NCBI RefSeq assembly: GCF_022531965.1
Contig: NZ_CP092831.1
Span: 2,012,001 to 2,076,000, forward strand
Length of the DNA stretch: 64,000 bases
Origin: Paenibacillus peoriae
GTDB lineage: Bacteria > Bacillota > Bacilli > Paenibacillales > Paenibacillaceae
Direction of reading: 5' to 3'
A program made the translations under genes and the position numbers. Position 1 is the stretch's first letter. Each line of letters starts with the position of its first letter. The notes beneath the pieces are model-generated. The model was not told the DNA's origin. It did no database searches and was given only the letters and a program-made list of their open reading frames with translations. Shown in pieces: positions 35,625 through 44,840 of the stretch.

Positions 35625-36692
35625 ATGCGTGGAAAAGTAACATTGCAGGAAATTGCGGATGCGGCGGGTGTTTCAAAGTTTGCTGTTTCGCGTGCACTGT
35701 CAGGCAAACCCGGTGTAAGTGAAGAGACGAGGGCGCTGCTGGTTAAGCTTGCTGCCCAGATGGGCTATTTTCGCAGTCATCCCAAAATGACTGGGATAGA
35801 GCCTCGGGACACAGATACCAGAGAATGGTCGGGTACGGTGCTGGTGTTATTTCCAAATATTCGGCACCAGAACAGGGAATCCAGGTACTGGGGACCTGTA
35901 TTTGAAGGGATTTCCGAGCGTCTGAACCGTAAGGGGATGGATATGATCACGTTAACGGAGCCCTCGACTGAGGATATGTTTTCTCTACTGAACCCGGAGG
36001 CGATTAAAGGGATTATCACAGTAGGGACAATTTCAACTTCGTTGTTGCTGAACATTTATCGGATGGGTATTCCGGTCGTCATGGTAGATCATTGGGATTC
36101 TGCATTTTTAAGTGATACGGTGTTTACAGATAATCGCACATGCATGAGTGAATTAATGAAGGATTTGCTGTGTAGGGGCTATACCCGCTTTCAGTTTGTG
36201 GGTCATATTGATGACGCTCACAGTTTCTACGAACGCTGGGAAGCTTGTCGTTCTACACTGGAAATGAGCGGAGTAGAATTGCGACAAAATAAAGCCCTTC
36301 TTCACGGAGGAGCGCAGGCGCTTGCTGAGGAAATGGACAAGTTGTCTGAGGACAAACTGCCTGAGGTTTTTGTATGTGCTAATGATGTGACTGCTGCGCA
36401 GGTCGTGGATGTGCTGAAAGAAAAGGGGATTGACGTTCCGAAGCGTTGCGGAGTGACCGGGTTTGACGATACGAATGAACAAATGCCAATTTATGCCACG
36501 GTGAGAGTGGATAAGGAATTGCTGGGAATGCGTGCAGTGGACCAATTGTTGTGGCGCATAACGAACCCGAACTCGCCTGTCGAGAAAAAGTTGCTACATG
36601 CTGAGCTATTCATACGGGAAGTTCATGCACCCCGGATCAGTCGGGAAAATGATGACCGTGAGCGTCCCATCAGCACAATCACATATAGTTAA
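35625..36692 (+). CDS. LacI-family transcriptional regulator
   Basis: 355 aa. N-terminal LacI helix-turn-helix plus hinge (VTLQEIADAAGVSKFAVSRA, LSGKPGVSEETRALLVKLA, residues ~4-50), then a periplasmic-binding-protein-like sensor with VDHWDSAFLSDTVFTDN, FVCANDVTAAQVVDVLKEKG and CGVTGFDDTNEQMPIYATVRVD. The ATG at 35625 follows GGGTGAGGAG. Located between a divergent oligosaccharide-binding lipoprotein and a downstream beta-mannosidase; it probably regulates one or both. Confidence 0.92.
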   Translation: MRGKVTLQEIADAAGVSKFAVSRALSGKPGVSEETRALLVKLAAQMGYFRSHPKMTGIEPRDTDTREWSGTVLVLFPNIRHQNRESRYWGPVFEGISERLNRKGMDMITLTEPSTEDMFSLLNPEAIKGIITVGTISTSLLLNIYRMGIPVVMVDHWDSAFLSDTVFTDNRTCMSELMKDLLCRGYTRFQFVGHIDDAHSFYERWEACRSTLEMSGVELRQNKALLHGGAQALAEEMDKLSEDKLPEVFVCANDVTAAQVVDVLKEKGIDVPKRCGVTGFDDTNEQMPIYATVRVDKELLGMRAVDQLLWRITNPNSPVEKKLLHAELFIREVHAPRISRENDDRERPISTITYS

Positions 36693-36737
36693 TGTCCAGA
36701 TACGTGTGTGACACCATACATCGTGAAGACAAAGGAG

Positions 36738-36776
36738 GTCGCTTTTAGCCTGTTTGGGGCAGAGGGCGACTTTTAT
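36738..36776 (+). terminator. Terminator after the LacI gene
   Basis: GTCGC...GCGAC stem with extra AGCC/GGGC pairing, then TTTTATTTTG. Confidence 0.6.
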
Positions 36777-36897
36777 TTTGTATTTTGTCACTTGTTCCAA
36801 AAAAACAATTGACTAATTTGTTAGCTTAATGTTATTTTTGTTATGTTACTGACGAATCCAGATGTTCCCAATCATGCTTATAGGGAGGCTTGTGACG

Positions 36898-39450
36898 ATG
36901 GTTAATGTGATAGGGTTGGATGGCTGGAGGTTTAGAGAAGCACAAAGTGATGAGTGGCTCAGCGCGAAAGTGCCGGGTTGTGTGCATACCGATCTTTTAC
37001 GACATGGCAAAATTCCTGATCCGTTTATGGGTATGAACGAGATGGAGGTACAGTGGATTGATAAGCAGGATTGGATATATGAAGCCCATTTTGAGATAAA
37101 TGCAGATCAGCTTCAATGTCAATGTGTAGAGTTGGTGTTGGAAGGTCTGGACACATACGCGGATGTAAAAGTGAATGATCAATCTGTCTTGTCAGCCAAT
37201 AATATGTTTCGAGTATGGAGACGGGATGTGAAGGCATTGGTTCAGCAAGGGGAAAATCGGCTAGAAATCAGTTTTCGTTCTCCGATTGCTGAAGATGTAC
37301 CCAAGCTGGAAAGCTTAGGTTATGGACTCCCTGCACCCAATGATCAGTCCGAAATAGGTGGTTTGTCCGATAAAAAGGTAAGCGTTTTCGCACGTAAAGC
37401 TCCTTACCACTATGGTTGGGATTGGGGACCGAGGCTGGTGACGAGCGGTATCTGGAGAGAGGTTCGGATCGAGGCTTGGTCCGGTCTGATCGTGAGAGAC
37501 TTGTTTATTCGACAGGACGAAGTGAGTTCGGCAGGGGCTAAACTCATGGCAGTGGTAGAGATCGAAAATGCAGATGAGATTAGAGATGCCGAGTTGCGTA
37601 TTTCTGCTGACGGCAAAGTGTGGTCCAAGCCAGTTCGGCTGCTGAAGGGGAAGCAGACAGTGGAGCTGGAGCTGGAGATGAAGAAGCCGAAGCTGTGGTG
37701 GTGCCGTGGACTGGGGGAGCCGCATCTATATACGTTTGTGGCCGAATTAGTGGAACAAGAACAAGGAGCTGTAATCGCGGAAAAATCAGTAAAAACGGGA
37801 CTGCGTTCCATCCGTCTTGTACGGGAACGGGATGCAGCAGGAGAGAGCTTTTATTTTGAGCTGAACGGAATTCCGGTGTTTGCAAAAGGGGCTAACCATA
37901 TTCCGAATGACAGCTTTGTCACTGAAGTTACGATGGAACGATATCGGTATGAAATTGCCAGCGCAGCCGCCTCGAATATGAATATGTTGCGAGTGTGGGG
38001 TGGCGGTATATATGAACAAGACGTATTTTATGAGCTTTGTGATGAATACGGTTTGCTCGTATGGCAAGATTTTATGTTCGCTTGCAGTATGTACCCAGGC
38101 GATGAAGATTTTATAGACAATGTGGCACAGGAAGCCGAGGACAATATCAAGCGGCTGCGTAATCATCCCTGTATTTCCTTATGGTGCGGCAACAATGAGA
38201 TCGATTCTGCGTGGGCGCATTATGAAGAGAATGGAGGCTGGGGCTGGAAAAAGAACTACACACCTGAGCAACGGGAACGCCTGTGGGATGATTATGAAAT
38301 GCTCTTTCATCGGATTCTACCGGAGGCGGTATGCACCTGGTCAGCGCAGACAGCATATTGGCCCTCCTCCCCGCTAATTGACCTGACGAGGGATCGGAAC
38401 CAGCATGCCCATCGGTCTTCAACTGCAGGCGATGTTCATTATTGGGGTGTATGGCACGCGTCTGAGCCGTTTGAGAATTATCATGTACATGTGGGCCGTT
38501 TTATGAGTGAATATGGTTTTCAGTCTTTTCCTGAATACAAGTCCGTTCGTACTTATGCGGAAGAGAAGGATTTGGAACTGGAATCTGCGGTGATGCTGGC
38601 ACATCAGAAGAACGGTGCGGGCAATCGTCTGATTAAAGAATATATGGAGCGGTACATGCGAGAACCAAAGGATTTTACGGGTTTTCTTCCCATGAGCCAA
38701 ATTTTACAGGCAGAAGCAATGAAAGCAGCTATAGAGGCGCATCGTCGTCACAAGCCTTATTGCATGGGAACATTATACTGGCAAATGAATGATTGCTGGC
38801 CCGTTGCCTCCTGGTCGAGTATGGACTATTTTGGTCGTTGGAAGGCGCTCCAATATACGGCTAAGCGTAGCTTTGCCGATGTGTTGTTGAGTGCAACAGA
38901 TACAGAACAGGGGAATAAGGCACTACATCTGGTCAACGATACACTAGAGCCGATATCAGGTACGCTGCGGCTGACGCTTTTGCATATCCGAAGCAGCCAG
39001 GCTGTTCGTGAAGAGAATGTTAAGGTAAAGCAACCAGCAGGTGGTGCAGGAATTGTACATATACTGCCTATCGACAAATGGCTGAGTGGCCTGAACCGTG
39101 CGGAGCATATGCTGGTCGCGCGTCTGACGCAGAATGGTGAACAGGTGATCTCCAGTGAAATTTATTTTGCAGACACGAAAGAGATGGATTTACCGCAGGC
39201 AAAAATTGAAGTGACAGAGATTCAGGGAAGCGAGGCTAGCAGATTCATGCTGTGTTCGGATGTACTTGCCCGACACGTGTGGCTATCGGCAGAGCAGGAA
39301 GGTATTTTCAGCGACAACCATCTGGATCTGGCTCCCGGTATTCCAAAAACAGTGGAATTTTTGGCTTTGCACAACGGTTCAGCGGCATTTGTGGCAGCTG
39401 CGCCGGGTACATTGGCAGTACATTCATTAGTCAATTGGATACAAGGTTAG
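36898..39450 (+). CDS. GH2 beta-mannosidase
   Basis: 850 aa, cytosolic (no signal peptide). GH2 order: N-terminal jelly roll (to ~190; RAPYHYGWDWGPRL-type patch reads RKAPYHYGWDWGPRL), Ig-like domain, TIM barrel (~315-650) with KGANHIPNDSF, MLRVWGGGIYE, acid/base Glu434 in WCGNNEID and nucleophile Glu538 in FMSEYGFQSFPE, then C-terminal beta domains. These features separate beta-mannosidases from beta-galactosidases. It would cleave terminal beta-mannose from imported manno-oligosaccharides. ATG at 36898 with GGGAGG 9 nt upstream. Confidence 0.92.
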   Translation: MVNVIGLDGWRFREAQSDEWLSAKVPGCVHTDLLRHGKIPDPFMGMNEMEVQWIDKQDWIYEAHFEINADQLQCQCVELVLEGLDTYADVKVNDQSVLSANNMFRVWRRDVKALVQQGENRLEISFRSPIAEDVPKLESLGYGLPAPNDQSEIGGLSDKKVSVFARKAPYHYGWDWGPRLVTSGIWREVRIEAWSGLIVRDLFIRQDEVSSAGAKLMAVVEIENADEIRDAELRISADGKVWSKPVRLLKGKQTVELELEMKKPKLWWCRGLGEPHLYTFVAELVEQEQGAVIAEKSVKTGLRSIRLVRERDAAGESFYFELNGIPVFAKGANHIPNDSFVTEVTMERYRYEIASAAASNMNMLRVWGGGIYEQDVFYELCDEYGLLVWQDFMFACSMYPGDEDFIDNVAQEAEDNIKRLRNHPCISLWCGNNEIDSAWAHYEENGGWGWKKNYTPEQRERLWDDYEMLFHRILPEAVCTWSAQTAYWPSSPLIDLTRDRNQHAHRSSTAGDVHYWGVWHASEPFENYHVHVGRFMSEYGFQSFPEYKSVRTYAEEKDLELESAVMLAHQKNGAGNRLIKEYMERYMREPKDFTGFLPMSQILQAEAMKAAIEAHRRHKPYCMGTLYWQMNDCWPVASWSSMDYFGRWKALQYTAKRSFADVLLSATDTEQGNKALHLVNDTLEPISGTLRLTLLHIRSSQAVREENVKVKQPAGGAGIVHILPIDKWLSGLNRAEHMLVARLTQNGEQVISSEIYFADTKEMDLPQAKIEVTEIQGSEASRFMLCSDVLARHVWLSAEQEGIFSDNHLDLAPGIPKTVEFLALHNGSAAFVAAAPGTLAVHSLVNWIQG

Positions 39451-39457
39451 ACAACAG

Positions 39458-39503
39458 TAAAAGCTTATCCGTCTTTAAGTAGATGATGGATAGGCTTTTT
39501 TTT
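39458..39503 (+). terminator. Terminator after the beta-mannosidase gene
   Basis: AAAAGCTTATCC / GGATAGGCTTTT near-perfect stem with a long T-run. Confidence 0.88.
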
Positions 39504-39593
39504 ATAATATAAATTTATTTTTGTGATATGTGGAGCGATTTCATAATGTTCATATACATAACAAAAGAAGGCTTGGGAGCTGAGTGATAACAG

Positions 39594-40014
39594 ATCATTT
39601 GTAAGAAATTTATCTATTCAGCATCTAACTGTTGGAATATAAAAAAACATATGGGCGGCCGAGAACTTGTAGAGGAAATCCGTCAGTTGGACTTTAGCAG
39701 GGTGGAGCTGAATTATAACATTACCCGGGAAATGCTAACGACGATTGAGCCTATGATTGAGCGGGGGAAAATCGGCATATCGAGTGTGTACAATACATTT
39801 CCTCATACACCAGATCCGAATTAGCACGAATTCCGTTCTGCTCGGGTTTGACGATGAGACCAAGCGACAACGTGCGATAGAACTGCTGGTGCAATCTGTG
39901 GAATATGCGCATCAGTACGGAGCAAAAGCGGGAATTGTGCATCCCGGACGACAGATGGCGAATGGACAGAGCGCAGCAACGGAATTTATAATGCCGTTAG
40001 CGGTATTATGCTAA
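39594..40014 (+). pseudogene. Decayed sugar-phosphate isomerase/epimerase (TIM-barrel, AP-endonuclease-2-like)
   Basis: The first frame reads FIYSASNCWNI, then GGRELVEEIRQLDF and VELNYNITREMLTTIEPMIE down to NTFPHTPDPN and a stop at ~39822. The next frame continues STNSVLLGFDDETKRQRAIE, LLVQSVEYAHQYGAKAGIVH and then breaks up. No usable start codon lies before FIYSAS. Together these match one xylose-isomerase-like TIM-barrel protein broken by a small deletion and by later frame loss, with the C-terminal half missing. Clearly non-functional. Confidence 0.8.
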
Positions 40015-40086
40015 TTCATGCTGCCCGAATATTAAAACTACCGGAGCTACGCCTTTACCTGTGAGTGAAGTCTAAAACACAGTAAG

Positions 40087-40136
40087 CATCTATTTTTCGG
40101 GATGGGGTCGATTCCCAAAGAATAGATGTCTTTTTA
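40087..40136 (+). terminator. Terminator-like hairpin
   Basis: CATCTATT / AATAGATG stem with inner GGGA/TCCC pairing and a TCTTTTT tail, a leftover of the decayed isomerase gene's transcription unit. Confidence 0.75.
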
Positions 40137-40261
40137 TGTTCATTTATGCAGAGGTGGAGCGCTTCCATTGAGCTTGAAGCCATTGTGGTGTACACTGTCC
40201 AGAACAGGTGTAAATTGGAACGTCAGGAAGGCAGGACGGTTACAAGGAGGGAAAGACACGT

Positions 40262-41002
40262 ATGTATGCCCGTTTAAGATCGTTAAATTATCCAGTAAAA
40301 CTTTATGTTTTTTTAACACTGGCCTTATGCTCCGTAATCAGTACATTGTGGATCATTAACGTGCGACTGCCCTCAGGGGGCCGCCCTTATCTTTTTATTT
40401 GGTGGAATATGATGCTGGCCTGGATTCCTATGCTGTTGACGCTGCTGCTTGATGTAGTGTATAGCTCGTGGAGGCGAGGAACGAGGACTTTTTTACTCTG
40501 GGTCACGGGGGCGGCATGGCTTTTCTTTTATCCCAATACACCCTATTTGATCACAGATTTGCTGCATGTATTCGCCAGATATCCGTTTCTCGGGGAGCAA
40601 CGTTTCTGGGGAAATCCGTACTTTTGGAATCATGTATTGGGGATGCTGCTGGTAGCCATACTTGGCCTGACAATGGGATTTGTATCACTCGAATCCGTAC
40701 GACAGTTGGTACAACGTGCACGTGGTGGGCTTGTTAGTTGGCTGTTTATGATGGCGGTACTCTTGTTGAGCAGCCTGGGTATTTATATTGGCCGTTTCTT
40801 TCGAGGGAACACATGGGATATTGTTTCTGCGCCTTCTCAACTGTATGCACAGGTATCTTCCATATGGGCAGACTCCTTGCAACGTACTCATTTTGTGGAG
40901 TTTAGCGGGATGGTATTCGTTATTTTGCTCGTCAGCTATGTATCCACGATGTGCGTAGTCTGGATGGGGAACAGCCGCCAGGACGAATGGCGTCGTTGGT
41001 GA
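40262..41002 (+). CDS. DUF1361 membrane protein
   Basis: 246 aa with about seven hydrophobic segments; LAWIPMLLTLLLDVVY, LFFYPNTPYLITDLLHVF and GIYIGRFFRGNTWDI are conserved marks of DUF1361. Located in the membrane; function unknown. GGAGGG lies 10 nt before the ATG. An intact paralogue of the frameshifted gene at 12995-13704. It is followed by ywbE and a DUF2238 gene on the same strand. Confidence 0.88.
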   Translation: MYARLRSLNYPVKLYVFLTLALCSVISTLWIINVRLPSGGRPYLFIWWNMMLAWIPMLLTLLLDVVYSSWRRGTRTFLLWVTGAAWLFFYPNTPYLITDLLHVFARYPFLGEQRFWGNPYFWNHVLGMLLVAILGLTMGFVSLESVRQLVQRARGGLVSWLFMMAVLLLSSLGIYIGRFFRGNTWDIVSAPSQLYAQVSSIWADSLQRTHFVEFSGMVFVILLVSYVSTMCVVWMGNSRQDEWRRW

Positions 41003-41065
41003 TTTTGTTGTAACTGAGTGGCTGAATATCATCATAAATATAAAAACAAAGGAGGAATAGCTACA

Positions 41066-41269
41066 ATGAACGGACAGAATCGATCCGACATCCGCGCTGG
41101 TCTTCAGGTAGATATTGTACTTAAAAAGGATCAGCCTACCGGTAAGTTGACGCGAGGAACGGTGAAAGATATTTTGACCAATTCCCCACGTCATCCGCAT
41201 GGAATCAAAGTGCGTCTGACAGACGGACAGGTTGGGCGTGTCAAACATATCGTAACGAACGAAGGCTAG
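41066..41269 (+). CDS. ywbE: YwbE family protein (DUF2196)
   Basis: 67 aa. RSDIRAGLQVDIVLKKDQPT, GKLTRGTVKDILTNS and HPHGIKVRLTDGQVGRVKHI match the whole YwbE family length. It is a small KOW-like beta-barrel with Lys/Arg-rich surface, perhaps nucleic-acid or ribosome associated, but no function is established. The start at 41066 is set by AGGAGG. Confidence 0.92.
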   Translation: MNGQNRSDIRAGLQVDIVLKKDQPTGKLTRGTVKDILTNSPRHPHGIKVRLTDGQVGRVKHIVTNEG

Positions 41270-41294
41270 AGCTTTGGGCTGAGGAGGAATGACG

Positions 41295-41927
41295 ATGAAC
41301 CAGGCAACGGCATGGTCTAAAAATGATCGCTACCCGCTTGTTTTACTTGTATTGCTGGCGCTTGCCCTCATTTGGTCTTTGATTCGCCCGGCGGATTATT
41401 TTACATGGGTACTGGAAGTTCTCCCAGCAGTTTTGGGAGCTGTACTGCTGGCGGCTCTGTACCGAAGATTTCGGTTTACCAATCTGGTATATACCCTAAT
41501 CTGGCTGCACGCATTGATCCTGATTGTGGGCGGACATTATACCTATGCCGAAATGCCACTGTTCAACTGGATTCGGGACACGTTCGGACTGGAGCGCAAT
41601 TATTATGATCGACTTGGGCACTTTGTACAAGGTTTTGTACCTGCACTCATTGTCAGGGAAGTGTTGTTGCGTAAAACGCCATTGGGAAGCGGGAGCTGGC
41701 TCACTTTCCTCACGGTTAGTGTGTGTCTGGCGATTAGCGCTGTGTACGAGCTGATTGAGTTTGCTGTAGCCAAGGCAACGGGAACAGCAGCAGAAGCCTT
41801 TTTGGGCACACAGGGGGATGTATGGGACACCCAATGGGATATGCTTCTTGCGTTCATCGGCGCTTTGACCGCAGTGATTTTGTTGAGTGGGGTACATAAC
41901 AAGCTGCTGAAACAATTAAGATATTAG
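41295..41927 (+). CDS. DUF2238 (YjdF-like) membrane protein
   Basis: 210 aa with about six membrane helices. HYTYAEMPLFNWIRDTFGL, RNYYDRLGHFVQGFVPALI, YELIEFAVAKATG and DVWDTQWDMLLAFIGA carry the conserved acidic and His residues of DUF2238, an uncharacterised family. AGGAGG is 7 nt before the ATG at 41295; the ATG at 41289 lies too close to it. It follows ywbE by 25 bp. Confidence 0.88.
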   Translation: MNQATAWSKNDRYPLVLLVLLALALIWSLIRPADYFTWVLEVLPAVLGAVLLAALYRRFRFTNLVYTLIWLHALILIVGGHYTYAEMPLFNWIRDTFGLERNYYDRLGHFVQGFVPALIVREVLLRKTPLGSGSWLTFLTVSVCLAISAVYELIEFAVAKATGTAAEAFLGTQGDVWDTQWDMLLAFIGALTAVILLSGVHNKLLKQLRY

Positions 41928-41987
41928 CAAAGGCTTTTCTTCTTTTATCTGCAATTGTAGTTAGACGGGGAAATAGTTAAGCTGATG

Positions 41988-42033
41988 AAGGGTGGTTACA
42001 GAATGCGTGAAGGAGCATTTTCTAACCACCCTT
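41988..42033. terminator. Hairpin between convergent DUF2238 and glycosyltransferase genes
   Basis: Perfect 11-bp stem AAGGGTGGTTA / TAACCACCCTT; serves both strands. Confidence 0.8.
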
Positions 42034-42062
42034 TAGCATCTGTAGCTATGAAGTCCTCAGAG

Positions 42063-43232
42063 TTACATTCGCCTCATGGGATGGCTATCAAGATGGAGGG
42101 TCGCTGCGTCCATGTAGCTGTCCAGTAGCCGTTCAAAAATACGGTCCCATGTCTGCTCCAGACTGTAGGCTCTACCAGTTCTGGATATAGCATCGCGAAG
42201 TGAGGCATCCTCATACAACAGGTGTACAGCTTTGGCAAAGGCAGAGGCGTCCCCAGCAGGACACAATAGCCCCGTTTTTCCATGGATTAGATTATCTTTT
42301 ACCCCGCCTTCATTGGCACCGACCACAGGTGTACCGCTCGCCATAGCCTCCAGTACTACGTTGCCGAAGGTTTCCGTGGTGGAAGGGAAGAGAAATACGT
42401 CGGCTGCGGCGTAGAGTTCAGCTAATTCCGGCCCTTTCACAAAACCAAGCCAGTGGAGTGCATGCTCCGGCGCCCCTATATCCGCTGCAGTTTTGACCTT
42501 ATATAATGGACCATCTCCTGCAATGACCAGCACAGAGGCTGCGCGGACGTCGTCAGGTAACTGGAGGTAGGAATCTAGTAACGTGTCTATCCCCTTTTCT
42601 GGTGCAAGCCTGCCCACATACAAAATAACAAATGCATCTGCATGAACGTCCCATTTCTTCCATACTGTATGACGGTCCACCTTTGGTTGAAATCGGTCGG
42701 TATCAATGCCTCTGCTCCAGATTTCGAGCTGCCCCATTCCTTTATTGCGCAATAATTCCATGGTTGATTGAGAGGGGACATATACCCTTTCGCAATGTCT
42801 GTGAAACCAGAGCATGTATTTCCATAACGCAGGTTCAAGCCAGCGAAGCTTGTAATATTCAAGGTATTTATCAAAGTGGGTGTGATATGAGGCAACGAGT
42901 GGAATATGGTGTTTGGCTGCGTAGCTTGTTCCATACAGGCCAAGGTTAAACGGAGTAGCGACATGAATCAAATGCGGGGAAAAGGCTGACAGACGCTCGT
43001 TGATCTGTTTGGCGTTGGGGATCGCAAGTCTGCATTCCCGGTACAACAAAAAGGGAATACTTCGAAATCGCTCTACACCCGGCCCAGAGGGCAGATGATG
43101 GTCTGCCTCCGGTGCGAAGACGAGCGTAGATACTCCATGTGTCTCCAGATAGCCAATCCATCGTTCCAGGGTCAGAGCAGCGCCATTCACGTCAGGCGTA
43201 TACGTGTCCGTAAATAATGCAACTCGAAGCAT
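42063..43232 (-). CDS. GT4-family glycosyltransferase (mannosyltransferase-like)
   Basis: 389 aa, GT-B fold. N-terminal FTDTYTPDVNGAALTLERW (acceptor side, glycine loop), VASYHTHFDKYLEYYKL, and the C-terminal donor site ILYVGRLAPEKGIDTLL and FPSTTETFGNVVLEAMASGT (EX7E). The sequence resembles GDP-mannose-dependent alpha-mannosyltransferases and MgtA-like diacylglycerol glycosyltransferases. GGAGGAGG precedes the ATG. Same strand as the upstream MFS gene (93 bp gap). Confidence 0.88.
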   Translation of the reverse strand: MLRVALFTDTYTPDVNGAALTLERWIGYLETHGVSTLVFAPEADHHLPSGPGVERFRSIPFLLYRECRLAIPNAKQINERLSAFSPHLIHVATPFNLGLYGTSYAAKHHIPLVASYHTHFDKYLEYYKLRWLEPALWKYMLWFHRHCERVYVPSQSTMELLRNKGMGQLEIWSRGIDTDRFQPKVDRHTVWKKWDVHADAFVILYVGRLAPEKGIDTLLDSYLQLPDDVRAASVLVIAGDGPLYKVKTAADIGAPEHALHWLGFVKGPELAELYAAADVFLFPSTTETFGNVVLEAMASGTPVVGANEGGVKDNLIHGKTGLLCPAGDASAFAKAVHLLYEDASLRDAISRTGRAYSLEQTWDRIFERLLDSYMDAATLHLDSHPMRRM

Positions 43233-43325
43233 GCCTTCATTCCTCCTCCGCCATTCTCATTTATCCTATGACGTTCCAAGGGAGTCCGCTTGGAGGCTCC
43301 GGCTTTTATTGTGTCATGATTTTGT

Positions 43326-44648
43326 TTACGGGCCTGCCGGGTTTTGTAAAAGCTGGCTCGCGGACGGACGCTTTTCTCGAAACATCCTGTAATAGACGAG
43401 GGAGGACAAAATATAGAAAACACCTGTCATGCTAAATGTGATGGCATAGCCCCAGTAGTTGCCATAAGTTGTAACCAGATAGGCTTGTACAAGTCCCATA
43501 CCTGCGGTGCCTAGCATCCAGGTCGTCTGGAGAATGGAGTTGGCAATGCCACGATTTTTATCTGACACACGTTCGACGAGAATGGCGGTTTGCAGCGGAT
43601 TGGCTGCATTCATTAGCGCTTGCCTGAATAGAAAGCTGATGGAAGCGATCCATAGCACGTTTGTAAAGCCTGTAATGAGAAGGAACGGTAGCGAAAGCAG
43701 TTGGAAGCCAACTACAGCTCTGACTAGACCAATTCGGCTGCCGAGGGTAGGTCCGATCAACATGGAGAGGATGGTCATGAGCTGGCCGAGTGCAATCAGT
43801 AAACTCATTGCGCTGAGCGATACGGAGAAGCGGTTCGTAAAATACAAATTAAGATACGGGATGACCAGACCTGAACCCAGTCCAAGAAAAAACTGGGCCA
43901 GAACAAATTGTCCAATAACCCGGCGATCAGAAGCAGCAGTAGGTGTCTCCGAGGCAGGGATATCGGATGTACTGTGCGGCGTCTGTACTTGTTCTGTTTG
44001 AGATGAAGATTCGGCAGGAGCTGGTGCTTCTACGGTTGCCGTAGTTTTTGTGATGAACAATAGAGGAATAAAAGCAGTCAATGTTGCCATTCCTCCAAGG
44101 AACAGAGCAACCCGCAGACTGGATAGCGGTGTGATTCCCCACGTCTGCAGCCCATCTGCGAGTACGCCACCCCCGAAGCTGCCCAGGACTTGGGCTGCCA
44201 GTACAAGAGCTGAGTAATAGCTGAATATTTTTAAACGTTGGGCTTTGCTTATGCTTTCTGCTAAAAAAGGCACGGCCAGCACCTGAATAAAGGCGGCGAA
44301 TACACCTGAGATTACGGCAAATACCAACATGCTTCCGCTGGTATCTGTAAAGGTACGGGCGAGAAAGGCCAGGCCGCTGAATAATGCACCGATGACCAGC
44401 ATATTTTTGCGGCTCGTCCGATCCCCCAAAAATCCGACCGGAATGAACAGCAACGCCGTCGCCAGCGCCTGCATGCTGACCACCCGGCCGTTCATATCAT
44501 CATCAAAGCCAAGCCCTTGGATATACAGGTTATACAGTACAGAAAACATTCCCGTGCCCATCTGGTACAACAGATTGGCCATAAAAAACAATCGGATATT
44601 ACGCGGCCACTTTCGGGGCTCTTCTAACATTTTGCTAGTCCATGACAC
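43326..44648 (-). CDS. MFS transporter with cytosolic loop insert
   Basis: 440 aa, ~12 membrane segments, motif A-like GFLGDRTSRKNMLV. A ~40-residue polar, Pro/Ser/Thr-rich central loop (APAPAESSSQTEQVQTPHST) separates the two six-helix halves. Start is a GTG at 44648, AGGAGG 8 nt upstream. The substrate is unknown. It lies upstream of the GT4 gene and could export or flip its product, but that is only a guess. Confidence 0.86.
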   Translation of the reverse strand: MSWTSKMLEEPRKWPRNIRLFFMANLLYQMGTGMFSVLYNLYIQGLGFDDDMNGRVVSMQALATALLFIPVGFLGDRTSRKNMLVIGALFSGLAFLARTFTDTSGSMLVFAVISGVFAAFIQVLAVPFLAESISKAQRLKIFSYYSALVLAAQVLGSFGGGVLADGLQTWGITPLSSLRVALFLGGMATLTAFIPLLFITKTTATVEAPAPAESSSQTEQVQTPHSTSDIPASETPTAASDRRVIGQFVLAQFFLGLGSGLVIPYLNLYFTNRFSVSLSAMSLLIALGQLMTILSMLIGPTLGSRIGLVRAVVGFQLLSLPFLLITGFTNVLWIASISFLFRQALMNAANPLQTAILVERVSDKNRGIANSILQTTWMLGTAGMGLVQAYLVTTYGNYWGYAITFSMTGVFYILSSLVYYRMFREKRPSASQLLQNPAGP

Positions 44649-44840
44649 GATGAGTTCCTCCTGTGACGTGTTGCAAATAAGTTAATACTGTTGATATGTA
44701 TTCTATCAGGAACTGTACATTTCATAAATATTCCTGATCTTCGCTTGTTTTGGGTAATAATAAAGCATGGACTTTACATTGAATTTTCATTATAGTAATT
44801 CGGTATGAATAAATTTGAAAGGTAAGCAGGAGGGATGGCT

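Noticed and set aside
37315..37885. Several overlapping antisense frames in the beta-mannosidase gene
   Set aside because: Low-complexity Ser/Pro/Ala sequence, no ribosome site, and the GH2 protein is intact on the plus strand.
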